NCBI GenBank assembly: GCA_034926235.1
Contig: JAYFRE010000095.1
Coordinates: 1 to 9,016 of the forward strand
From: JAYFRE01 sp034926235
GTDB lineage: Bacteria > Pseudomonadota > Alphaproteobacteria > Rhodospirillales > Magnetospirillaceae
DNA: 9,016 bases
Direction of reading: 5' to 3'
In this document: piece after piece, positions 1 through 5,038 of the stretch
Position numbering within the stretch: the stretch's first letter is position 1
Layout: every line of letters starts with the position of its first letter
The notes under the pieces: generated by a model
Seen by the model: only the letters and a program-made list of their open reading frames with translations
What the model was told of the DNA's origin: nothing
The model's database searches: none
Translations under genes and position numbers: made by a program

Positions 1-667
1 GCACCCACCGCCCCGACCGGTCGGCAACCGTGCGGCGGATCAGTTCGGGATCGCCGCCGACAAGCCGCTGGGCCTGATCCAGGACGCGATCGAACAGAAC
101 GATATGATACCCGCCCGCCATCAGCGCCTCCAGCAGGCGCGCGGACAGAGAACCGGCATCGACGCGGCGCAGACGGTCCAAGGCCGCGTCGCGCAGCAGA
201 CCGCGCATCGGCTCATTGCCGAAAGCCTCGACCACCGCCGGTAAAACAGTCCCCAGGCGGCGGGAAACACGGACCGCGTTATCATCACGTTCGAGCCAAC
301 AGGCCAGGCGCAGGGAGAACGCCCCATCTTTCAAACGGGCGCGCAGGACAGCGGGGCTTAGAAAATTATTAGCGATGAAATCCCCGACCGAAACCGCAAT
401 GCGGTCCTGATTGCGCGTCACGATGGCCGTATGCGGAATCGGCAACCCCAGGGGCCGGCGAAACAGGGCTGTGACCGCGAACCAGTCGGCCAGGCCGCCG
501 ACCATCGCCGCCTCGGCGAAAGCGCGCAGATAGGATAGGAAGGGATAGCGCGGTTCATTCAGCCGCGCGATCACGACCAGCGCCGCCATCAGCACCAGCA
601 GCGCGCCGGCCAGAAAACGCATGCGGACCAATCCCCGCATCCGCACCGCATGAGCGGTATCCGTCAT
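1..667 (-). CDS. DUF445 family inner-membrane protein, N-terminal part (runs off the left edge)
   Basis: This is an open frame read leftward from an ATG at 667-665 to the window edge, giving 222 complete codons with no stop. A GAGGAG Shine-Dalgarno sequence (676-681) lies 8 nt upstream and supports this start. Residues about 12-35 form a hydrophobic segment (MRFLAGALLVLMAALVVIAR), taken as a transmembrane helix. It is followed by the block I recognise as the DUF445 signature: AEAAMVGGLADWFAVTALFR, then RPLGLPIPHTAIV and a GDFIANNFLSP stretch. E. coli YjiN belongs to the same family. Full-length members are around 400 residues or more, so about half is visible. The biochemical role of the family is not established; these are membrane-anchored proteins with a large helical region. 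The gene is divergent from the DUF3126 gene. The family call is confident; the function is unknown. Confidence 0.85.
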   Translation of the reverse strand, partial: MTDTAHAVRMRGLVRMRFLAGALLVLMAALVVIARLNEPRYPFLSYLRAFAEAAMVGGLADWFAVTALFRRPLGLPIPHTAIVTRNQDRIAVSVGDFIANNFLSPAVLRARLKDGAFSLRLACWLERDDNAVRVSRRLGTVLPAVVEAFGNEPMRGLLRDAALDRLRRVDAGSLSARLLEALMAGGYHIVLFDRVLDQAQRLVGGDPELIRRTVADRSGRWV

Positions 668-767
668 GATGATGGCTCCTCGGTCAACAGGTCCGGCAAA
701 AAGGAGGGCTTGCCTCAAAGATGTAGGCCGGAAGCAAAAAAACACCAGCCGGGCGGAACCGGAAGGA

Positions 768-796
768 TTGACCATGAACGCAAGAGGCTCCACCAT
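768..796 (+). promoter_or_regulatory. Possible sigma-70-type promoter for the DUF3126 gene
   Basis: A TTGACC box at 768-773 is followed after 17 nt by CACCAT at 791-796. The -35 match is good but the -10 is poor (3 of 6). It would place the transcript start near 803, just ahead of the hairpin at 813-833. The call rests on motif and spacing only. It would be wrong if the gene is instead translated from the in-frame ATG at 774. Confidence 0.2.
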
Positions 797-812
797 CGCC
801 TCCATTGAACAT

Positions 813-833
813 GCACCGGCAGAAGGCCGGTGC
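813..833 (+). other. Hairpin in the leader of the DUF3126 gene
   Basis: GCACCGGC (813-820) and GCCGGTGC (826-833) are exact reverse complements around a five-base loop AGAAG. This is a strong 8 bp GC-rich stem. No T-run follows on either strand, so it is not a textbook terminator. It ends 14 nt before the Shine-Dalgarno sequence at 848, where it could stabilise the 5' end of the transcript or modulate ribosome loading (inference). Confidence 0.45.
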
Positions 834-847
834 GGCAGACGACTCTT

Positions 848-856
848 AAGGAGGGG
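848..856 (+). promoter_or_regulatory. Strong ribosome binding site that sets the DUF3126 start
   Basis: AAGGAGGGG lies 7 nt before the GTG at 864. It contains the full AAGGAGG complement of the 16S rRNA tail. This site favours the GTG over the in-frame ATG at 774, and the resulting length fits the family. Confidence 0.8.
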
Positions 857-863
857 AAAACCC

Positions 864-1103
864 GTGAAGGCCAACGACATCGCCCGCGTGCAGGATTATC
901 TGCGGCGCACTTTCGGCAACGAGAACCTGTTCGTGGATCCTCCGGCCAAGCGTGGACAGCCCGCCGAGGTCCGCCTGGGCGAGGAATTCATCGGCAGCCT
1001 CTACCGCGACACCGAGGACGGCGAGATTTCCTATTCGCTGACCATGACCATTCTGGAAATGGATCTGCCGCCGGTCAGCCCGGTGACCGCCAACGCGCGG
1101 TAA
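864..1103 (+). CDS. DUF3126 family small protein
   Basis: The protein has 79 residues and starts at GTG 864 behind a strong AAGGAGG site. It begins MKANDIARVQDYLRRTF, continues with GNENLFVDPP and AEVRLGEEFIGSLYRD, then TEDGEISYSLTMTILEMDL, and ends in a short disordered tail. This is the pattern I recognise as DUF3126, a short soluble alphaproteobacterial family of about 70-80 residues: one N-terminal helix followed by beta strands, with conserved GEEFIG and EDGEISY segments. There is no signal peptide or membrane segment, so it is presumably cytoplasmic. The function is unknown. The gene is divergent from DUF445 and converges on the lpxR-like gene with only 12 bp between the stops. An in-frame ATG at 774 with a weaker GGAAGG site would add 30 arginine-rich residues; I consider it less likely. 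Confidence 0.82.
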   Translation: MKANDIARVQDYLRRTFGNENLFVDPPAKRGQPAEVRLGEEFIGSLYRDTEDGEISYSLTMTILEMDLPPVSPVTANAR

Positions 1104-1115
1104 CGTCCCCTCTCG

Positions 1116-2135
1116 TCAAAGACGGAAGCTCAAGGCCAGAACGCCGAATCGATCCCGGCCGTTCTGGCCTTTGAATTCGCGGGTGCGTTCGATGACGGAG
1201 AGATCGGCGCGTACGGCGTCCGACCAGAAAACCGAAAGCCCCACCACCATGTCGCCGACCGTCTTTTTACGGTCCACCGACTGGCTATCCCGGAACGTGT
1301 TGCCGTCCAGCGTGATGTCGCGCAGAACCGCGCGCCCCTGGACGCCCGCGAACAGATACCAGCCGAGATCGCCGTCCATCCGGTCGGAGTCGAACCAGGT
1401 TGTGCCCGACATGCCGGGACGGATGCGGTAGCTCCCGTAATCCGCGGACAGATTCTGTCCGAAGCGGACCATGCCGCCCGCCTGGGCATAGGTGAAGACA
1501 TTGCCCAGGCTGACCCCGGCTTCCGGGATGACGTCGAGAGCAACATCCTCGCCCCGCCAGAGCGTGCTCCGCGCTTTGCGCTCGTAGCTCAGGACCAGCC
1601 CAGGCTCGTTCTTCAGCTGGTGAGACCAGCCATGAGAGACACGAATCCCGGCCATATGGTGATAGCCGTTCTGGGCCTGCCGGCCCAGCGCCATCGGGCC
1701 AATGACGCCCAATTGAAGCTCCAGATTTTCGAGCCCCTCTCCATCGCTCATTTCCTGCATCAGCCCCAGCCCGGTATAAAGCCAGCCGGCATAGGGCCGC
1801 TGATTGGGCAAGGGTTCGAAGCTACGGGTATTATCGGGCGTGAACAGGCTCTGGCCCAGGCTGAGCTGATATTGGCGCTTGCCGCCATTGGCGAAAATCG
1901 GCGTCGCCTCGGCCACACCGTTGAACAGATCGTTCAGGGCGTGATCCGACGCGAGATCGGCCGAGGTATAGGTCAAGGAAAGTCCTTGGGTATAATGGCG
2001 ATCCCGGTCCGAGGCAAAAGCATCGTTTTCTTCATCGATACGGAAGCGGGCGTTGTCACCGGCGAAACTGGCCGTGCTTATGCTCAAGCAGGCCAACAAA
2101 AAAGTCGTGCAACCGGCGGAACGGGGCGATGGCAT
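1116..2135 (-). CDS. LpxR/DUF2219-family outer-membrane lipid A deacylase homologue
   Basis: The protein has 339 residues from ATG 2135; Salmonella LpxR is about 320. LpxR is an outer-membrane beta-barrel that removes the 3'-acyloxyacyl chain from lipid A, altering endotoxin activity. A Sec signal is visible at residues 1-25 (hydrophobic TTFLLACLSIS, likely cleavage after SFA25). The mature N-terminus has FRIDEENDAF, whose N37-D38 match the conserved Asn-Asp pair of the LpxR active site, then HYTQGLSLTY (47-56). Next come RPYAGWLY (113-120), GVIGP (143-147), the histidine region NGYHHM with H159/H160 as candidate for the catalytic His, and GWSHQLKNEP (169-178). Repeated aromatic strands fit a barrel. 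A GTG at 2177 would add 14 residues, but ATG 2135 has AAGGA 7 nt upstream (2143-2147) and gives a proper signal peptide. The gene is monocistronic and divergent from the glycerate kinase. Family is confident; enzymatic activity and substrate are inferred. Confidence 0.8.
   Translation of the reverse strand: MPSPRSAGCTTFLLACLSISTASFAGDNARFRIDEENDAFASDRDRHYTQGLSLTYTSADLASDHALNDLFNGVAEATPIFANGGKRQYQLSLGQSLFTPDNTRSFEPLPNQRPYAGWLYTGLGLMQEMSDGEGLENLELQLGVIGPMALGRQAQNGYHHMAGIRVSHGWSHQLKNEPGLVLSYERKARSTLWRGEDVALDVIPEAGVSLGNVFTYAQAGGMVRFGQNLSADYGSYRIRPGMSGTTWFDSDRMDGDLGWYLFAGVQGRAVLRDITLDGNTFRDSQSVDRKKTVGDMVVGLSVFWSDAVRADLSVIERTREFKGQNGRDRFGVLALSFRL
1132..1171 (+). terminator. Candidate terminator of the DUF3126 gene, inside the opposing gene
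   Basis: AAGGCCAGAACG (1132-1143) is exactly complementary to CGTTCTGGCCTT (1160-1171), a 12 bp perfect stem with a 16-base loop. The stem starts 28 nt after the DUF3126 stop. Only three T's follow (1170-1172), so the U-tract is weak. The whole structure lies in the last codons of the minus-strand lpxR-like gene. Confidence 0.4.
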
Positions 2136-2165
2136 CGGGACGTCCTTATCTCTTAAGATGGTTCG

Positions 2166-2194
2166 CTTTTGCGCCACCCTGGTTATTTTGTCAA
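2166..2194 (-). promoter_or_regulatory. Possible promoter of the lpxR-like gene
   Basis: On the minus strand a perfect TTGACA (2194-2189) is followed after 17 nt by CAAAAG (2171-2166), a weak -10 (3 of 6). Transcription would begin near 2159, leaving a short leader before ATG 2135. That would exclude the upstream GTG at 2177. Confidence 0.33.
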
Positions 2195-2255
2195 TCGGCG
2201 CCGTCCGAGCCGCTGAAATACGGAAGTTTAAGAGTTAGGAGCATTATCCCTTCTC

Positions 2256-2284
2256 TTGCATGAAACGTCCCCCGGCCATAAGAT
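2256..2284 (+). promoter_or_regulatory. Possible promoter of the glycerate kinase gene
   Basis: TTGCAT (2256-2261) and TAAGAT (2279-2284) are separated by 17 nt, giving a predicted start near 2291 and a leader of about 54 nt. The -10 matches 4 of 6 and the -35 only 3 of 6. I see no clear operator-like repeat in the 209 bp between the two divergent genes. Confidence 0.25.
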
Positions 2285-2344
2285 TCGCACGTATCGGTCG
2301 ATCCAGCGCAGGGACACCGCCCGTCAGCGGAAATTCAAGGAATC

Positions 2345-3766
2345 ATGCCCGAACACCATCCTGAAACCAGGTCCGATGCGGACACCTATGGACTTGGCAA
2401 CGTCAAGTCACCTGTCTTCCATCTGTCCACCATTTTCATGGCGGCTTTGGCCCGGGTAGACCCCTACCGCATGATCGTCGATCATATGACGATCGAGGAT
2501 AACCGGCTCAGCGTGGCTTTCGAGACGGAACGCCATACCATTCTGTTGGACGATTTCGACCGCATCTTGGTGCTGGGCGCGGGCAAGGGATCGGCGCGCA
2601 TGGCGCGCGCGGTCGAAGACATCCTGGGCGACCGGCTGTCCCAGGGCCTCGTCGTCACCAAATATGGTCATGGCGAGCCCCTGACACGCATCGAGGTGAT
2701 CGAGGCCGCGCACCCCATGCCCGACGAAGCCGGCATCGTGGCGGCACGGCGCATCGCCGCCCTGGCGGAGGAAGCGGACGAACGGACTCTGGTGCTGACC
2801 TTGCTGTCCGGCGGCGGATCGGCGCTGCTATGCGCCCCGTTCAGCGATCCGGTTCATGGGATATCGCTCGATCTTGCCGACAAACAGGCGGTCACCGGCG
2901 CGCTGCTCGCCTCGGGCGCTGACATCGGCGAAATGAACTGCGTGCGCAAGCACCTGTCCTCGGTCAAGGGCGGTCGGCTGATGCGTCTTCTTGCCCCGGC
3001 GCGCAGCCTGACGCTGATTCTGTCCGACGTGGTCGGCGACCGGCTCGACACCATCGCGTCGGGTCCAACCTATCCCGACGAGACGAGTTTCTCCCAGGCC
3101 TTGGCCATCCTCGACAAATACGGGCTGAAGAACAGCCTGCCCTCCGCCGTGCGCGAGGTTCTGGCGCTGGGGGTGGAGGGACGCATCCCCGAAACGCCCA
3201 AGAACGGCGACCAAGCCACCGCCTTGGTCGACAACATCCTGATCGGCACCAACATGGCCGCCCTGTCCGCCGCCCGCGACAAGGGACGCGAGCTGGGCTA
3301 CGAGGTCATATCGTTGACATCGTCCCTGACCGGCGAGGCGCGCGAGGTGGCCAAGGTGCTGTTCTCCATCGCCAAGGACATCCGCGACCGCAGCCTTCTG
3401 GCCCATCCGCCGGTCCTGCTGCTGGCCGGCGGCGAAACCACCGTCACACTGAAAGGATCGGGCCGGGGCGGCCGCAATCAGGAAATGGCGCTCGCTTTCC
3501 TGGCCGAAATGGAAAAAGACGAACAGAAGGGCGAGAACATCATTTTCCTGTCGGCCTCGACCGACGGTTCCGACGGCCCCACCGACGCCACCGGCGCGTT
3601 CGCCTCGACCGACATTCTAAAACGGGCCAGGGACGCCGGTCTATCGATCCGCCATTTCCTTGCCGCCAACGATTCGTATCATTTCTTCGCCGCCACCGGC
3701 GATCTCTTCAAGACCGGTCCGACCATGACCAATGTCTGCGATCTGCACATGGTGCTGATCGTCTGA
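2345..3766 (+). CDS. gckA: Glycerate 2-kinase, MOFRL family (DUF4147 + MOFRL)
   Basis: This 473-residue cytoplasmic enzyme is predicted to phosphorylate D-glycerate with ATP to 2-phosphoglycerate, feeding glyoxylate, tartrate or serine-cycle carbon into lower glycolysis. The N-terminal DUF4147 domain (about 27-260) shows GAGKGSA (78-84), HPMPDEAG (123-130), LSGGGSALLC (154-163), NCVRKHLSSVKGGRL (198-212), LSDVVGD (226-232) and IASGPT (237-242). The C-terminal MOFRL domain (about 355-473) has GGETTVTLKGSGRGGRNQE (362-380), STDGSDGPTDATGAF (405-419) and the closing TGDLFKTGPTMTNVCDLHMV. All hallmark motifs are intact. Start: ATG 2345 has AAGGA only 3 nt upstream, which is short, but no better start is visible and the first 25 residues are poorly conserved in character. 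Older annotations call relatives putative hydroxypyruvate reductase (TtuD). It stands alone, divergent from lpxR and convergent with prfB. No partner such as garR or gcl is present, so its physiological pathway is not shown here. Confidence 0.9.
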   Translation: MPEHHPETRSDADTYGLGNVKSPVFHLSTIFMAALARVDPYRMIVDHMTIEDNRLSVAFETERHTILLDDFDRILVLGAGKGSARMARAVEDILGDRLSQGLVVTKYGHGEPLTRIEVIEAAHPMPDEAGIVAARRIAALAEEADERTLVLTLLSGGGSALLCAPFSDPVHGISLDLADKQAVTGALLASGADIGEMNCVRKHLSSVKGGRLMRLLAPARSLTLILSDVVGDRLDTIASGPTYPDETSFSQALAILDKYGLKNSLPSAVREVLALGVEGRIPETPKNGDQATALVDNILIGTNMAALSAARDKGRELGYEVISLTSSLTGEAREVAKVLFSIAKDIRDRSLLAHPPVLLLAGGETTVTLKGSGRGGRNQEMALAFLAEMEKDEQKGENIIFLSASTDGSDGPTDATGAFASTDILKRARDAGLSIRHFLAANDSYHFFAATGDLFKTGPTMTNVCDLHMVLIV

Positions 3767-3794
3767 ACCGGTCTTCGCGGAGTCCGTCCCCGCC

Positions 3795-4913
3795 CTATGC
3801 GTTCTGTTCGGTTCCACCGCCCAAACGCGCGGCCAATGACGCGGCCAGGAACGGGTCCAGATCGCCGTTCAGCACCCCTTGCGTGTCCGAGGTTTCGACA
3901 TTGGTGCGCAGATCCTTGACCATCTGGTAAGGCTGCAGGACATAGGAACGGATCTGGTGGCCCCAGCCGATCTCGGACTTGGCGTCCGCCTCGGCCTGCG
4001 CTACGGCCTCGCGCTTCTGCAATTCCGCCTCGTACATGCGCGCACGCAGCATATCCCAGGCCATGGCGCGGTTACGATGCTGGGAACGGTCGATCTGGCA
4101 GGACACGACGATGCCGGACGGAATATGGGTGATGCGGACCGCCGAATCGGTCTTGTTGATATGCTGCCCGCCCGCGCCCGAGGCACGGAAGGTGTCGATG
4201 CGGCAATCGGATTCACGGATTTGGATATCGATCGAATCGTCGATCACCGGATAGACCCAGACCGAGCCGAAACTGGTATGCCGGCGAGCGGCTGAATCGA
4301 AAGGCGAGATGCGCACCAGCCGGTGTACGCCGCTTTCCGTCTTCAGCCAGCCATAGGCGTTGCGGCCCTCGATGCGAATGGTGGCGGATTTGATGCCGGC
4401 TTCCTCGCCGCCATTTTCTTCCAGCCAACCGACCTTATAGCCATGCTGTTCGGCCCAGCGCACATACATGCGCAACAGAATTTCCGCCCAATCCTGCGCC
4501 TCGGTGCCGCCCGCGCCGGCGTGAACCTCAAGATAGCAGTCATTGGCGTCCGCCTCGCCCGAAAGCAGGCTTTCCAGCTCCATCTTGCGCGCGGTCTCAC
4601 GCAGACCACGCAAGGATGCCTCGGCATCGGAAACGATCTGGCCGTCGCCTTCGGCCTCGCCCATCTCGATCAGTTCCAGGCTGTCGCCCAGCTCGCGTTC
4701 GATGTTTTTGACCGTCGATATGGATTGCTCCAGATGGGTGCGTTCACGCATCACCTTCTGCGCCAGATCGGCATCGTTCCACAGATCCGGGTCTTCGGCG
4801 CGAGCATTCAGCTCATCCAGACGGCGCAGCGCCTCATCCCAATCGAGATGGCGTTTGAGCAGCCCCACGGACTGGCGGATGTCATTGGCGATGGCGTCGT
4901 TCTCGGCGCTCAT
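3795..4913 (-). CDS. prfB: Peptide chain release factor 2 (RF2)
   Basis: RF2 recognises UGA and UAA stop codons in the ribosomal A site and triggers peptidyl-tRNA hydrolysis. The protein has 372 residues, close to the 365 of E. coli. The N-terminal helical domain runs to about residue 115. Domain 2 follows with CYLEVHAGAGGTEAQDWAE, then the stop-codon-reading tripeptide SPF at 203-205 (VRISPFDSAARRHTSF). The catalytic GGQ is at 248-250 in RASGAGGQHINKTDSAVR; residue 244 is Ala, as in most bacteria (E. coli K-12 has an unusual Thr there). The C-terminus has SEIGWGHQIRSYVL and LDPFLAASL. The frame is continuous: at the place where E. coli has an in-frame UGA and +1 shift (between L and D of the YL-DYD region), this gene reads HLDWD (22-26) with no stop. 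Start: ATG 4913 with AAGGA (4920-4924) 6 nt upstream. It is the last gene of the amiC-mrcA-prfB group. Confidence 0.97.
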   Translation of the reverse strand: MSAENDAIANDIRQSVGLLKRHLDWDEALRRLDELNARAEDPDLWNDADLAQKVMRERTHLEQSISTVKNIERELGDSLELIEMGEAEGDGQIVSDAEASLRGLRETARKMELESLLSGEADANDCYLEVHAGAGGTEAQDWAEILLRMYVRWAEQHGYKVGWLEENGGEEAGIKSATIRIEGRNAYGWLKTESGVHRLVRISPFDSAARRHTSFGSVWVYPVIDDSIDIQIRESDCRIDTFRASGAGGQHINKTDSAVRITHIPSGIVVSCQIDRSQHRNRAMAWDMLRARMYEAELQKREAVAQAEADAKSEIGWGHQIRSYVLQPYQMVKDLRTNVETSDTQGVLNGDLDPFLAASLAARLGGGTEQNA

Positions 4914-4960
4914 GGAACGTCCTTAAAACAAAAGAAAAGAGAAACAAGACTGGGAAGAGG

Positions 4961-4974
4961 CCCTTATTTAAGGG
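4961..4974. repeat. 14 bp palindrome in the prfB leader region
   Basis: CCCTTATTTAAGGG is nearly a perfect palindrome: six complementary pairs around a central TT. It overlaps the predicted prfB -10 box, so it could be an operator or simply the -10 context. Read on the minus strand it could also be a weak hairpin ahead of the pyrimidine-rich leader at 4920-4950, but the T-run is not adjacent, so I do not call it a terminator. Confidence 0.4.
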
Positions 4975-4994
4975 AAAGCCCCCCTTCCTCGCAA
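4966..4994 (-). promoter_or_regulatory. Probable own promoter of prfB
   Basis: On the minus strand TTGCGA (4994-4989), a 17 nt spacer and TTAAAT (4971-4966) form a plausible sigma-70-type promoter (4 of 6 at each box). The start would be near 4959, with a roughly 46 nt leader rich in T and C. A G/C-rich stretch (AAGGGCC) follows the -10, the kind of discriminator often seen at growth-controlled translation genes (inference). It would allow prfB expression apart from mrcA. Confidence 0.38.
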
Positions 4995-5026
4995 GCCCGC
5001 GCTCCCCTCATCGGCGAGCGCAGGGC
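4995..5026 (-). terminator. Hairpin just downstream of mrcA (attenuator or 3'-end structure)
   Basis: Plus-strand GCCC-GCGCTC (4995-5004) pairs with GAGCGC-A-GGGC (5016-5026), giving a 10 bp stem with a single bulged base and an 11-base loop. It starts 12 nt after the mrcA stop. No T-run follows on the minus strand, so intrinsic termination is doubtful. It may protect the 3' end of the mrcA message or reduce read-through into prfB. Confidence 0.35.
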
Positions 5027-5038
5027 CGCACCTTGAGT

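Noticed and set aside
2088..2099. LLAC in the lpxR-like signal peptide as a lipobox
   Set aside because: The hydrophobic stretch before the Cys is too short and continues after it; a proper signal peptidase I site (SFA) follows, as expected for a barrel protein.
2136..2177. GTG at 2177 as start of the lpxR-like gene
   Set aside because: It adds 14 charged residues before a normal signal peptide, has no ribosome binding site, and would lie upstream of the predicted transcript start.
3710..3775. 9 bp inverted repeat AAGACCGGT/ACCGGTCTT spanning the glycerate kinase stop
   Set aside because: The 48-base loop is too long for a terminator and there is no T-run. Chance is likely.
3777..3793. GCGG/CCGC hairpin in the gap between the glycerate kinase and prfB
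   Set aside because: It has only four solid pairs with mismatches inside and no T-run, so it is too weak to call a terminator for either gene.
4323..5036. A 237-codon open frame on the plus strand across the prfB start
   Set aside because: It is antisense to conserved RF2 codons and the prfB promoter region, with no family resemblance.
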